NCBI GenBank assembly: GCA_002482765.1
Contig: DLGP01000101.1
Coordinates: 1-40,549 of the forward strand
DNA: 40,549 nt
Origin: Alphaproteobacteria bacterium UBA7691
GTDB lineage: Bacteria > Pseudomonadota > Alphaproteobacteria > Ferrovibrionales > Ferrovibrionaceae
Direction of reading: 5' to 3'
Under the pieces are notes generated by a model. The model had not been told where the DNA came from. It made no database searches and saw only the letters and a list, made by a program, of their open reading frames with translations. Positions within the stretch are counted from its first letter, which is position 1, and each line of letters starts with the position of its first letter. Positions 6,126 through 14,939 of the stretch are shown here, piece after piece. The position numbers and the translations under genes were made by a program.

Positions 6126-8237
6126 ATGCGTCTAACCCGTCTGCCGCCCACCCGCGCCACGCTTCCGAAGCAGGATAGTGACAGGGTGCGGCTGATGGCC
6201 GACCGCTGGTATCGCTCCTCCATGGCCCAGGCGACCTGGGCCAAGGTCGCAAAAGAGTGCGTGGATTTCGTTGAGGGCCGCCAGTGGGATCAGGCATCCA
6301 TCCAGCGCCTGGTGGCCGAGAACCGGCCGATCCTGACCTTCAACAAGATCGCGCCGCTGGTTCGTCTGGTGGTGGGCTATTTCTGCAACAACCGCACCGA
6401 TGTGACATACCTGCCGGCCAACGAAGGCCCTGGCACGCAGGAGGTGGCTGAAATTTTGACGCGCCTGGAGAAGCAAGTCAGCGAACTGAACCAGCTTCCC
6501 CATATTGCCACCGAGTGCTTCATGGACGGGATAGTGACTGGCCGTGGCTTCATCGACACCCGGCTCGACTTTGCCGAGAACGACTTCGGCGAGATCAAAA
6601 AGACGGTGGTTGACCCATTCAGCGTGTTCATCGACCCGGACCTGGCCGAATACGACCTGGACCAAGCGCGCCATGTCACGGTGGCGCGCTGGGCCAGCCT
6701 CGACGAGATCGAGTATACCTGGGGCCGCGTCGCCGCTCAGGCGGTGCGCCCGTTCATTGGCAATGGCCAGGGCCAGACCTGGGGCAGCTTCCCATATCTC
6801 GACATGGGCGGCGAGGAGATCACCCCGATACGGACTTTTGCCCAGAGCGACACCTACGACCAGCAGTTCGCCGACTTCTTCCATACCCAACTGATCGATA
6901 CCGGTCGCAAGACAGTCCGCGTCCTCGATCAGCAGAGCCAGTATTGGCGCATGGGTGAGGTGTTCATTGACCTGGAAACGGGCCAGCGCCAGGCACTGCC
7001 GGACGACGAAACGCTTGCGGTGATGATGCCTGATGTTCCGGCCGGCGGGCGCAAGCAGATGTTCATCGAGAAGGCGTTCGCTCACGCCACGAACCTCGGC
7101 AATCAAATCGTGGTCGATATCAGGCCGATCAAGCAGGTTCGATGGACTGTGATGATCGGTGACCTGCTGGTCTGGGACCGCGATAGCATCTACGACAGCT
7201 ACACGCTGACCGGCTATTACCCATATTTCCGGCGCGGCATCACGCGCGGCATGGTCGAGGATATCCGCGACCCGCAGCGCGAGATCAACAAGCGCCGCTC
7301 CAGCGAAATCGACCTCGTGACCCGCACGGCCAACACCGGCTGGGTGGTCCACGAAGAAGGGCTAAGTCCCGACCAGAAGCTCAATTGGGAGCGCAATAGC
7401 GCCAAGCCAGGCTTTGTCGGCTACTGGAAGGGACAGGCACACCAGAAGCCCGAGCGCGTGAATGCCGCACCGCCGCCCACCGCCATGGAGCGGCTGGAGG
7501 AGAAGGGGCGCCAGGATCTGCGCGAGATCACCGGCGTGAACGAGAGCGCCCTTGGTGAACTCGACCGCGTTCAGAGCGGTCGGGCCATTGAGGCGAGGCA
7601 GCGGCAGGCAGTTATTGCCATCCAGTTGTATATGAACAACTACAGCCGGACCTCCGAGTTGTTGGGCCGGAAAGACCTCGCGATCTTCCAGCGACACTAC
7701 ACGCAAGAGCGGATGTTCCGCATCATCGGCGAGGACGGTAAGCTGGTGCAGACGATCATCAATCAGCGCGTCACCGCGCAGATGATGCAGGCTCAATGGC
7801 AGCAGCTTGCGGCACAGGCCCAAGCGCAGGGCCTGCAACCGCCGCCACCGCCGCAGATGCCGGGTGATGCCATCGACCGGCTGAATGATATCACCATCGG
7901 CCGCTACACCGTCGCAATTGACGAGACGCCGCTCAGCGCCAGCTTCGCCAATGCGCAGTTCGAGGAAATGCTGACGCTGTTCGAGAAGCTGGGGCCACTG
8001 GCCGGCATCCTGGCTTCGCTGCGGCCGGACCTGATCGTCGATATGTCGTCGCTGCCCCGCAAGGAGGACTGGAAGGCCGCTCTGGCCCAGGCCGCGCAGC
8101 AGATGGCGGCACAGCAGGCCGGCGCACAGATCGACCCGGCCACCGGCCAGCCGATGCCGGCACCACCCAATCCCGCCGCCGGGAATGCCCCCGCACTCGA
8201 TCAGGGTGCGGCGCCAGGCGGCCAGATCGTCGGATAG
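6126..8237 (+). CDS. Portal protein, P22 gp1-like
   Basis: The dodecameric ring at the head vertex through which DNA enters and leaves. At 703 residues it is close to P22 gp1 (725). The N-terminal region includes FVEGRQWDQASIQRLVAENR, PILTFNKIAPLVRLVVGYF and NNRTDVTYLPA, which match the typical opening of P22-type portals (quantity 'find working set, evaluate residual DNA-binding core' is not needed to see the family). The middle part has DPFSVFIDPDLAEYDLDQAR and the ITGVNESALGELDRVQSGRA clip-side segment. A Gln/Ala/Pro-rich tail (about residues 550-580 and 650-700) is longer than the core needs. It follows terminase by the usual short distance. Confidence 0.92.
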   Translation: MRLTRLPPTRATLPKQDSDRVRLMADRWYRSSMAQATWAKVAKECVDFVEGRQWDQASIQRLVAENRPILTFNKIAPLVRLVVGYFCNNRTDVTYLPANEGPGTQEVAEILTRLEKQVSELNQLPHIATECFMDGIVTGRGFIDTRLDFAENDFGEIKKTVVDPFSVFIDPDLAEYDLDQARHVTVARWASLDEIEYTWGRVAAQAVRPFIGNGQGQTWGSFPYLDMGGEEITPIRTFAQSDTYDQQFADFFHTQLIDTGRKTVRVLDQQSQYWRMGEVFIDLETGQRQALPDDETLAVMMPDVPAGGRKQMFIEKAFAHATNLGNQIVVDIRPIKQVRWTVMIGDLLVWDRDSIYDSYTLTGYYPYFRRGITRGMVEDIRDPQREINKRRSSEIDLVTRTANTGWVVHEEGLSPDQKLNWERNSAKPGFVGYWKGQAHQKPERVNAAPPPTAMERLEEKGRQDLREITGVNESALGELDRVQSGRAIEARQRQAVIAIQLYMNNYSRTSELLGRKDLAIFQRHYTQERMFRIIGEDGKLVQTIINQRVTAQMMQAQWQQLAAQAQAQGLQPPPPPQMPGDAIDRLNDITIGRYTVAIDETPLSASFANAQFEEMLTLFEKLGPLAGILASLRPDLIVDMSSLPRKEDWKAALAQAAQQMAAQQAGAQIDPATGQPMPAPPNPAAGNAPALDQGAAPGGQIVG

Positions 8238-8251
8238 AGGAGAGGGGCAAA

Positions 8252-8824
8252 ATGTCGCGCCACCGCGAGATTCGCAAAGACGAGGATTTGAAGTTCTCAG
8301 CCACGCTGCGCCAACGGCTCGCGGACGAAGCCACGTTCGATGATGGCAAGCCCGGCGCCATCTGGTTCGCGCTGCGGCGTAACGATGGCCGGATGGTCGA
8401 GGTGAAGGGCAATGCACTGCTGATCGCGCCGCATCCAATGCAGGTGTCCTGGGCAATGGACATGGCCAATTGGTTGAACAAAGACCTGCATCACGACGGC
8501 TTCTGGATCGTCGCGTTCACCAATCCGCCCGCCAACGCCTATCTGTTCCAGGGCGTGGTCCTGGAGCCGCAGCCGCTTTACGAGCGCTGGGTCATCATCT
8601 GGGTGGACCGCGAGGGCGACCCGCAGTTCACCATCGAGAACGATGACGAATTCATCGAGACGATGATGGTTTCGCCCGACGATCAGGTCGAACTCTGCGA
8701 AGGCGCCTGGCGGGAATGGCATGAGAAAATGCGCGCCGGCTTCGGCAAGGCTCTCGACAAGATCACATATGCTGCCGCGCAGGGTGAGGCAGCGCCTTCC
8801 AGCCGCAGCGGCCTTATCCATTAG
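8252..8824 (+). CDS. Unrecognised phage protein (190 aa)
   Basis: Begins MSRHREIRKDEDLKFSATLR after a strong AGAGGAGAGGGG site, 14 nt past the portal stop. It looks soluble, with many Trp residues (GFWIVAFTNPPANAYLFQG, ERWVIIWVDREGDPQF) and acidic segments. Alternating strands in the middle and a helical C-terminal end are suggested. There is no signal peptide or recognised catalytic pattern. Its position just after the portal gene suggests a head-related or accessory role, with no direct support. Confidence 0.7.
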   Translation: MSRHREIRKDEDLKFSATLRQRLADEATFDDGKPGAIWFALRRNDGRMVEVKGNALLIAPHPMQVSWAMDMANWLNKDLHHDGFWIVAFTNPPANAYLFQGVVLEPQPLYERWVIIWVDREGDPQFTIENDDEFIETMMVSPDDQVELCEGAWREWHEKMRAGFGKALDKITYAAAQGEAAPSSRSGLIH

Positions 8825-8833
8825 GAGGTCGGC

Positions 8834-9184
8834 ATGGCGCAGCAGCAGGACGAGCATGGTGGCGACGCGGCGGCGATGCGGGTGGCCATCGAAGCGTCGC
8901 GGATCGCCAATGAGGCACTGGCCCAGATCAAGAGCCACGAGCGCGTCTGTGATGTGCGCTACCAGGGCATCGAGAAACACATGGCACAGCAGATCGAGGT
9001 GGGGAAGGCGACGAAGGATTCTGTCAGCCGCATCTATGACCGGATGTGGACCATCCTGGGCAGCGCTTTTCTGATCGTGGCTGGCGCCATCATCGCTGTG
9101 GGCCTCTGGGTTTACCAGCAGGACCGACAGGACACCCAATCGCGGCTGGACCGCGCCGAGCAACACTACCAGCAGCGACGCTAA
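8834..9184 (+). CDS. Single-span membrane protein, hemolysin XhlA-like
   Basis: A 116-residue protein with TAGGAGG before the ATG. The N-terminal half is soluble and helical (MRVAIEASRIANEALAQIKS), continuing into a coiled coil (QIEVGKATKDSVSRIYDRM). It is followed by one clear membrane segment (TILGSAFLIVAGAIIAVGLW, about residues 72-92) and a short charged tail. This N-terminal coil plus C-terminal span is the design of XhlA-type proteins that assist phage lysis, but it lies almost 30 kb from the lysis cassette. It could instead be a virion or superinfection membrane protein. It is the last gene before a terminator. Confidence 0.7.
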   Translation: MAQQQDEHGGDAAAMRVAIEASRIANEALAQIKSHERVCDVRYQGIEKHMAQQIEVGKATKDSVSRIYDRMWTILGSAFLIVAGAIIAVGLWVYQQDRQDTQSRLDRAEQHYQQRR

Positions 9185-9208
9185 CGCAGCGCCCGCAGCA
9201 ACGAGATC

Positions 9209-9233
9209 AAAGCCGCCTTCGGGCGGCTTTTTT
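9209..9233 (+). terminator. Intrinsic terminator after XhlA-like gene
   Basis: Stem AAAGCCGCC (9209-9217), loop TTCG, stem GGCGGCTTT (9222-9230) continuing into a run of T to 9233. The TTCG tetraloop and T-run make it a strong rho-independent terminator. It separates the packaging/portal genes from the capsid genes. Confidence 0.9.
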
Positions 9234-9371
9234 GTTGGCCGAAGCCAACCACCGCCGCCGGGTGACGCACGGGCGCCAACGGTTGCAGCCGCCGAAAGGG
9301 CTGCAAGCCGCCGCCGGGCATCGGGCGCTACCGCAATCCAGCGATACGGACACCACAAGAGGCAAAATCAC
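9234..9371 (+). other. Leader of capsid genes with two hairpins
   Basis: The 138 nt between the terminator and the scaffold-like gene hold two further inverted repeats: GTTGGC (9234-9239) with GCCAAC (9244-9249) around CGAA, and TTGCAGCC (9283-9290) with GGCTGCAA (9299-9306). Neither is followed by a T-run, so they may stabilise the capsid mRNA or be processing sites. I see no clear promoter boxes, although a promoter is expected after the terminator. Confidence 0.4.
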
Positions 9372-10559
9372 ATGAGCGATTCCACCACTACCGAAGAAAT
9401 CACCACCACCAGTCAGCAGCCGGCGACCGAAACCACGGCGCCGAACAGCGAGCCGCAATTTGATCTGATCGATGGCGAGCAGGTGCCGCGTGACATTGCT
9501 AGCGTCACGGACCCTGACCTCCGCGAATACTATCAGTTGATGCGCGATGGTGCTGGCAGGCAGCAGGGGAGCGGCGAAGGCACCACCCAGCCGGGCGGAA
9601 GCAATGTCGACGCCGCAACCCAGCCGACCGTTGGTGCGGATGCCGGCGCGCAGCCGCAGCCCGTGATGATCCCCAAGGCCCGTCTCGACGACGCTTTGGC
9701 AAAATCAGAACTGCTGCGCCAGCAAGTCGCCTTCCTGCAAGGCAAGGTGTCGGTGATGCAGCAGCCTGGTGCCGTCGCGCCCCAGGCCGGCGGCAGTGGT
9801 GGTGAGCAGCAGCAGCCGACCCAGCAGGCGATTGACCCGCTGGTACAGGCGCGCGCCGAATTGAAAGCCCTCGCCAAGAAATACGACGACGGCGAGGACG
9901 GCGTTACGCTCGAACGGTACGAGGAGTTGCGGGCCGCCATCGAGGATCGCATTGACGCGATCCGCGAGGCCCGCCTGATGGAGAAGGTTGGCAAGCAGCA
10001 GACCCAGCAGCAGCCCACCGACCCCACCAATGACCTGCTGATGCAGGAGCGGATTGCGGCCATCGAAACCCAGCATCCCTATTCGGCGCTGGTGTTCCCC
10101 GATGCGCCGCCGGCCGATCCTGCCCAAGCCCGCCTGACCGTGAACCGGATCAACATGATCCGGGAAGAGGCCGAGGCGAACCTGGCCGCCGCTCACCCGG
10201 GCGTGCAGTTCAGCAACGATAACCCCCGCCACCGCCTGCTGCTGATCGAGGAGCAAGCCAAGCTCGCCGACAAGTACGGCCCGCTTTGGTTTCCCAACGC
10301 GAATGTGAAGCCCGCCACCACCACTGGCGGCGGCAATGGCGCGCAAGCCAACCGCCCGCTGTCTCCACAAGCCTCCGACCGGCTCAAAGCGCTCCAAACC
10401 GCGCAGCAGCAGCCGGCCAACATCCACCAGCTTGGCAGTTCCGGCAATGGCAACGGCGAGCACATCGACGCCGCCACGATCGCCGGGATGACGGACGACC
10501 AGATCGCCCGTCTGCCAGACCACATGCTCGACCGGCTGCTTCAGACCGGTTCCACCTAA
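9372..10559 (+). CDS. Probable scaffolding protein
   Basis: A 395-residue protein directly upstream of the major capsid gene. It is Gln-, Thr- and Ala-rich and mostly disordered at its N-terminus (TTTEEITTTSQQ). It has a helical charged middle (KARLDDALAKSELLRQQVAF; EERIDAIREARLMEKVGK-type stretch) and a low-complexity Gln-rich part. The C-terminus (TIAGMTDDQIARLPDHMLDR) forms a short charged helix, as in scaffold regions that touch the coat protein. This composition and position are typical of phage scaffolds, which guide prohead assembly and are then lost. No sequence family is certain, so the role rests mainly on context. Confidence 0.7.
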   Translation: MSDSTTTEEITTTSQQPATETTAPNSEPQFDLIDGEQVPRDIASVTDPDLREYYQLMRDGAGRQQGSGEGTTQPGGSNVDAATQPTVGADAGAQPQPVMIPKARLDDALAKSELLRQQVAFLQGKVSVMQQPGAVAPQAGGSGGEQQQPTQQAIDPLVQARAELKALAKKYDDGEDGVTLERYEELRAAIEDRIDAIREARLMEKVGKQQTQQQPTDPTNDLLMQERIAAIETQHPYSALVFPDAPPADPAQARLTVNRINMIREEAEANLAAAHPGVQFSNDNPRHRLLLIEEQAKLADKYGPLWFPNANVKPATTTGGGNGAQANRPLSPQASDRLKALQTAQQQPANIHQLGSSGNGNGEHIDAATIAGMTDDQIARLPDHMLDRLLQTGST

Positions 10560-10585
10560 CCTCTCTCGCGAAAAAGGAAACCGCC

Positions 10586-11686
10586 ATGAACACCGATTTT
10601 GGCGCCCTCGATATCATGCAGAAGCGTGTCTGGTCCGGTAAGCTCTGGAAAGCCTACCGCGACAACTCGTTCTGGCTCTCGAACAGCTTCGTGGACCAGG
10701 GCATGAATAGCCCGATCCAGCAGATCACCGACCTGACCGCAACCGAGCGTGGCAACGAGGTTGTCATGTCGCTTGTGCTTGATCTGGAGGGCGACGGCAC
10801 GGTCGGCGACGCCCAGCTCGACGGGAACGAAGAGCCGCTGGTTAACGATGCGCAGACCATTAAGATCGATATGCTGCGCCATGGCGTACGTTCCAAGGGC
10901 CGCATGGCTGAGCAGGCCACCGTCATCCGGTTCCGCTCGGAGGGTAAGGACAAGCTCGGCTACTGGCTGTCGAACAAGCTCGACGAACTGATGTTCCTGA
11001 CCGCCTCCGGCCTGAGCTACAGCACCCGGCTGAACGGCGCGACGCGCACCAACAGCCAGTTGCCGGCGCTCAAGTTCGCTGGCGATGTGAGCGCCCCATC
11101 GGCGAACCGGAAGAAGTATGTTGGCTCGGCGACCAGCACCAGCCTTCTGACCGCCTCCGACAAGATGTCCTGGGCGACCATCGTCACCACCAACCAGTTC
11201 CTGATGGATAACGGCGTGCGGCCGATCCGCTCCAACGGTGACGAGCGCTACGCTTATGTGCTCTCCCCGTCGCAGTGGCGCGACCTCACGCTCGATCCGG
11301 TCTACATGACCAATGCCGGCCGTGCGGCGGCCAATGGCAACAGCAACCCGCTGTTCAAGGGCGGCATCACCACCATCGACGGGGCGATCATCTACAAGCA
11401 CCGTAAGGTCGCGAACACCTCCGGCCTGACCAGCGGCAACAAGTGGGGTTCCGGCGGCACCGTCGAGGGTGCCCAGGCCATTGCCATGGGTGCCCAGGCG
11501 TTGGGCTTTGCCACCATCGGCAATGCCTGGTGGGCCGAGGCCGAGATCACCGACTACGGCAACCGGCCGGGCATCGCCTATGGCCGCATGTTCGGCCTCT
11601 TGAAGCCCAAATTCAAGTCGCCCTCCAACAACAACAGCCGCGAGGACTTCGGCACGGTGTCGCTCTACACCGCCGCGTCCCGCTAA
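10586..11686 (+). CDS. Major capsid protein, N4-gp56-like family
   Basis: A 366-residue capsid subunit. The ATG at 10586 follows AAAAAGGAAA and is preferred to longer in-frame starts that run back through the previous gene. The N-terminus (MNTDFGALDIMQKRVWSGKL) and the segments QQITDLTATERGNEVVMSLV, VRSKGRMAEQATVIRFR and YVLSPSQWRDLTLDP follow the pattern I know for N4-gp56 family capsid proteins (DUF4043), which have an HK97-like fold. The length fits. It sits between the scaffold-like gene and a second abundant-looking head protein, in a unit bounded by terminators, which suits very high expression. Confidence 0.9.
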   Translation: MNTDFGALDIMQKRVWSGKLWKAYRDNSFWLSNSFVDQGMNSPIQQITDLTATERGNEVVMSLVLDLEGDGTVGDAQLDGNEEPLVNDAQTIKIDMLRHGVRSKGRMAEQATVIRFRSEGKDKLGYWLSNKLDELMFLTASGLSYSTRLNGATRTNSQLPALKFAGDVSAPSANRKKYVGSATSTSLLTASDKMSWATIVTTNQFLMDNGVRPIRSNGDERYAYVLSPSQWRDLTLDPVYMTNAGRAAANGNSNPLFKGGITTIDGAIIYKHRKVANTSGLTSGNKWGSGGTVEGAQAIAMGAQALGFATIGNAWWAEAEITDYGNRPGIAYGRMFGLLKPKFKSPSNNNSREDFGTVSLYTAASR

Positions 11687-11701
11687 CAGGAAGCCCATAA
11701 A

Positions 11702-12427
11702 ATGAACCTCAAGATTTACGATATCCAGTTGAAGGATGGTTTCACCGGCGAAATCATCCAGTCGGCCGGCGGCATGTTCCAGGTCTGCGTGGCAGGCTCC
11801 CCGGACAAGCTGACCCTGTACAACGACGACAAGACCTCGCTCGCCAATCCCGTCTCGATGGTGCGTGGGCGGTTGCACTTTGCCGTCGATGCCGATCTCG
11901 ATACCGTCGATATCCACGGTATCAGCCCGACCGGTCATGGTTTCAGCCTGCGGGGTTTGAAGCCGGGCGGCAACAACGAGTATCCGATCAACACCCAGCA
12001 GCGCCTTACCTCCTGGGTGATCCCGTTCTCGCATGCCGATAGCACCGACAATACCGAGAAGGATACAGGCTTCGACCTGCCGGTCGGCGCGCTGGTGTTT
12101 CCCCAGGTCGCCCTGGACGTGGTGGATACCGACGCGACCGAAACCATCCTGTTCGGCACACTCTCCAGCGAGAGCGGCGGCGATGCGGACGGGTTCGGCG
12201 TCGGCTTGTCGCTGGCGACTGCCGGCACTGTGAAGGCCACGCTGCTGAATAGCGGCGTGACCCTCGGCGCTCAACTCTATGTGCAGGACAGCGCCAATGC
12301 TGGCGACAAGGCCCCCGAAAGCTACGTCGTCGGCACTGCCAAGTCGGTCAGCTACACCACTTCGGCCGGCACCGATACCGGCTCCGGCTTCATCGTGCTG
12401 AACGGCAGCCTGGCTAACATCGTCTAA
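11702..12427 (+). CDS. Head decoration or accessory structural protein
   Basis: A 241-residue beta-rich protein (MNLKIYDIQLKDGFTGEIIQ) immediately after the major capsid gene. It is Gly-, Thr- and Val-rich (ATETILFGTLSSESGGDADG, TLLNSGVTLGAQLYVQD), without coils or membrane segments. Phages with N4-gp56-like capsids commonly have such a gene next to the coat gene, and the composition suits a decoration protein. I do not recognise the family precisely. A terminator follows 36 nt after the stop, so it closes the capsid unit. Confidence 0.65.
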   Translation: MNLKIYDIQLKDGFTGEIIQSAGGMFQVCVAGSPDKLTLYNDDKTSLANPVSMVRGRLHFAVDADLDTVDIHGISPTGHGFSLRGLKPGGNNEYPINTQQRLTSWVIPFSHADSTDNTEKDTGFDLPVGALVFPQVALDVVDTDATETILFGTLSSESGGDADGFGVGLSLATAGTVKATLLNSGVTLGAQLYVQDSANAGDKAPESYVVGTAKSVSYTTSAGTDTGSGFIVLNGSLANIV

Positions 12428-12462
12428 ACGACGAGCAAGTGATCCGCCGGTGACGGCGCGAT

Positions 12463-12492
12463 AGACCGGGGGAGTGTTCCCCCGGTCTTTTT
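12463..12492 (+). terminator. Intrinsic terminator closing capsid unit
   Basis: A perfect 10-bp stem, AGACCGGGGG (12463-12472) with CCCCCGGTCT (12479-12488), around a 6-nt loop AGTGTT and followed by TTTTT. Strong rho-independent signal between the capsid unit and the next head and tail genes. Confidence 0.92.
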
Positions 12493-12518
12493 CCACACAA
12501 ACGCCCATGGAGGCACCC

Positions 12519-13106
12519 ATGTCCGCAAACGCCGCCGATAAGGCCGCAGTAGCCGACACCGACGATATTCTGTTCGTCGAAGATCCCACCGCGCGCATCA
12601 ATGACGAGCCGCGCAAGCACGAGATGCTGGAGGATGACCCCGCGAGCGGTCAGCGGCGCATCGTGCCCTACATCTTCAAGGCCGGGGAGAAGCTCCAGCT
12701 TCCGACTCATACGGCCATGCGGTTCGCAAAGGCCGGCATGATCGTCACAGACCAGAACGGCCAGCTTTATAAGCCGCCGAGCCAGGTCAGTGACGACGCC
12801 ATGCGCCACCTGGCGCCAGGGGAATGTATCGCGCGCTACGATGAACTGAAGCAAGAAGCGCTTTTGATGCGCTGCAAGCTGATCGTTGGCGGCGAGAAGT
12901 TCAATAAAGCCTCGCGCATCGCCGATCTGATCGCCTTCCTGACGGAATCCGACGCCAAGAAGGCCGCCGAACTGCGCGCCCGCAGCGCCGAAAATGACGA
13001 TGGCACCGAGGACATCAGCGCCCTGTCCGGCGATGGCACTGCGACCGTCGGTGGCGCGCTGTCTCAAGCCGCTCTTGCCAAGATATTTGGCGCAGTCGAG
13101 GGCTGA
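12519..13106 (+). CDS. Unrecognised head-region protein (195 aa)
   Basis: The ATG at 12519 has GGAGG 5 nt upstream (12509-12513), so it is preferred to the in-frame ATG at 12507, which overlaps that site. The protein is soluble: an acidic N-terminus (TDDILFVEDPTARINDEPRK), a central beta part (KAGEKLQLPTHTAMRFAKAG) and a charged helical C-terminal half ending in an acidic linker (ENDDGTEDISALSGDG). I recognise no family. It lies between the capsid terminator and the gp4-like gene and may be a head-completion or assembly factor. Confidence 0.65.
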   Translation: MSANAADKAAVADTDDILFVEDPTARINDEPRKHEMLEDDPASGQRRIVPYIFKAGEKLQLPTHTAMRFAKAGMIVTDQNGQLYKPPSQVSDDAMRHLAPGECIARYDELKQEALLMRCKLIVGGEKFNKASRIADLIAFLTESDAKKAAELRARSAENDDGTEDISALSGDGTATVGGALSQAALAKIFGAVEG

Positions 13107-13108
13107 CC

Positions 13109-13831
13109 ATGACGCGCATCCTCTCCTCGAAGCAGATTGTTGAGCGTGCCGCCCGGCTGGCGGGGATATTCCCGATCACCGAGGGCGGCATGCCTGACGA
13201 AGAGGTTGAGGAGGCGCTGTACTGGCTCGATATGATGGTCGGCCATGTGTCCGGCACTGAACGCCTCTACTGGCTGGTGTCGGACACAGCCGCCATTACC
13301 CTGATTCCGGGCCAGCAGGAGTATCAATTGCCGGCCGCCCTGGCGCCCAACGCTCCTGACGGTGTGCAGTTCCCGATGCAGGCGATTGTTGTGCGCCCAG
13401 GAGGCACCCGCGCGCCGATCCGCATGGTCCCGCGCGTCGAGTTCGAGAGCCACATGGACCTGTCACTGGCAGTGGGGGAGCCGGCGGAGGTTTATATCGA
13501 CCGCTTGAGCAGCCCGAAACTGCGGACCTACCCGACGCTGGCCGCCGATGTGACTGACACCTATCAGCTTGAACTGGTGTTCCAGGCGTTCTCGCCCGAC
13601 CTGACCCAGAAGCGCGGCATGAACGCGCATAATTTCCGCCAGGCGTGGAATCTGTGGCTCGCAACCGGCCTGGCCTACTGGCTGGCCGGCGGCGTGCTTG
13701 GCAAGCGCATGCCGCAGGGCGAGCGGGACACGCTGAAACGCGATGCTGCCGACCTGCTTATGCGTCTCCTGGCGCGAGACAACAATGACAACCGTGACGA
13801 GCCGGCGATTGTCCCGCCGCATGAATTCTGA
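13109..13831 (+). CDS. P22 gp4-like head-to-tail adaptor
   Basis: A 240-residue protein whose N-terminus (ILSSKQIVERAARLAGIF followed by DEEVEEALYWLDMMVG) has the helical pattern of P22 gp4-type and related head-tail connector proteins, which bind below the portal and close the packaged head. A beta-rich middle part and the DPLxxK-like segment LELVFQAFSPDLTQKRGMN precede C-terminal helices. It is longer than P22 gp4 (166 residues), as in many related phages. It begins 2 nt after the preceding stop. The call rests on the N-terminal pattern and on the presence of portal and gp10-like genes in the same unit. Confidence 0.7.
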   Translation: MTRILSSKQIVERAARLAGIFPITEGGMPDEEVEEALYWLDMMVGHVSGTERLYWLVSDTAAITLIPGQQEYQLPAALAPNAPDGVQFPMQAIVVRPGGTRAPIRMVPRVEFESHMDLSLAVGEPAEVYIDRLSSPKLRTYPTLAADVTDTYQLELVFQAFSPDLTQKRGMNAHNFRQAWNLWLATGLAYWLAGGVLGKRMPQGERDTLKRDAADLLMRLLARDNNDNRDEPAIVPPHEF

Positions 13832-13840
13832 GGAGGGAGC

Positions 13841-14929
13841 ATGGCCGGGTTTCGCTTTGCCGTTCCATACTTCCAGGTCGCCAATAGCCGATATGTCGGC
13901 GCTGCGGTCACCTGCTGGACGGTTGATGGAAACGGGCAAAAGACGGGCAATCGCGCGACGCTTTATTCCGGCGTGGTCGGCTCTGGCGCACTGCCAAATC
14001 CAATCGGCCTGGACAGCGAAGGGAAGTTTCCCGCGAAGGTCTATGTCGAAGAGCCAGTCATCCTGACGGTAAATATTGGCGCTGAGAGTTTCGACACCGC
14101 GATTATCGCTTATAGCGTGCGTCCGCGCGGCGCCTGGGTTGGCCCCGGCACGATTTACGCCATTGCTGATGTGGTGGCGGTGCCCAGCGAGGTCACTGCT
14201 AACGCATTCGATGTGGCGATTTGTGCCCAGCGCCACACAAGCACAGGCGATTTCCCCGCCGATTTGGCCGCCGGCAAGTGGATCATCCTGATCGACGCCA
14301 GCGCTATCGTGGCAGAAGCGACAGAGGCGGCCGATACGGCTGCCGATCTCGCAATCGATGCCGCCGAAACGGCAACGACAAAGGCGGAGGATGCCGCTGC
14401 TGCTGCTGAGGCTGCCGAGGCCGCCATGGCGGCAGTCCTGGCATTCACGGTAAGCCCGGTATCCTTCACTTTTGACGGAGACGGGGTTTCTACAGTGTTC
14501 ACACTGCCGGCCGCCCCCACTGGCCCCGATAACCTGACGATCTTTGTCGGCGGCTTATACAGCCGGCCGCCGGCCTGGTCGTTGGCTGGCGCGACACTGA
14601 CATTCGCCTCTCCACCGCCGGTTGGCCCGCGCATGGTCGCGGGCGTCATAGGCGGGCAAGGCATCGGCTTGGACGCGGAGGCGAAGTTTCAACACCTCGC
14701 CTGGGAAGCCCTTCGTCTCGGCTTCGAGAAGCTCAGCCGCACCGATGCCGTGGCGCTGTATCAGCCGCTGGATGCCGACCTGACCGCCATCGCGGCGCTG
14801 GCCACCACCAGCTATGGCCGCGCGCTGCTCACCCTGGCCGATATCAGCGCGCTGCGGGCCTATGCCGGTCTGGAGGTCGGACTCGGCCCGGCTCAGCAGG
14901 CACCCAATTGGGCGACCATCAAGAGCTAA
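13841..14929 (+). CDS. Tail fibre or tail-associated protein
   Basis: A 362-residue protein with TGAGGAGGGAG before its ATG. The N-terminal part is a beta-rich domain (MAGFRFAVPYFQVANSRYVG). Residues about 160-200 form an Ala/Glu-rich helical segment (TEAADTAADLAIDAAETATT) typical of trimeric coiled-coil fibre shafts. A beta domain (FTFDGDGVSTVFTLPAAPTG) and a C-terminal segment of the form DLTAIAALATTSYGRALLTL, common in fibre proteins, follow. It probably forms a trimeric rod at the tail. It may join the next protein through a chaperone-free assembly; that is only inference. Confidence 0.75.
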   Translation: MAGFRFAVPYFQVANSRYVGAAVTCWTVDGNGQKTGNRATLYSGVVGSGALPNPIGLDSEGKFPAKVYVEEPVILTVNIGAESFDTAIIAYSVRPRGAWVGPGTIYAIADVVAVPSEVTANAFDVAICAQRHTSTGDFPADLAAGKWIILIDASAIVAEATEAADTAADLAIDAAETATTKAEDAAAAAEAAEAAMAAVLAFTVSPVSFTFDGDGVSTVFTLPAAPTGPDNLTIFVGGLYSRPPAWSLAGATLTFASPPPVGPRMVAGVIGGQGIGLDAEAKFQHLAWEALRLGFEKLSRTDAVALYQPLDADLTAIAALATTSYGRALLTLADISALRAYAGLEVGLGPAQQAPNWATIKS

Positions 14930-14939
14930 CGGAGCAGCC

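Noticed and set aside
10556..12616. A 686-residue minus-strand open frame over the capsid genes
   Set aside because: It is antisense to well-recognised capsid genes and has no family-like sequence. Long antisense frames are common in GC-rich coding DNA because third-position G/C bias removes stop codons from the opposite strand.
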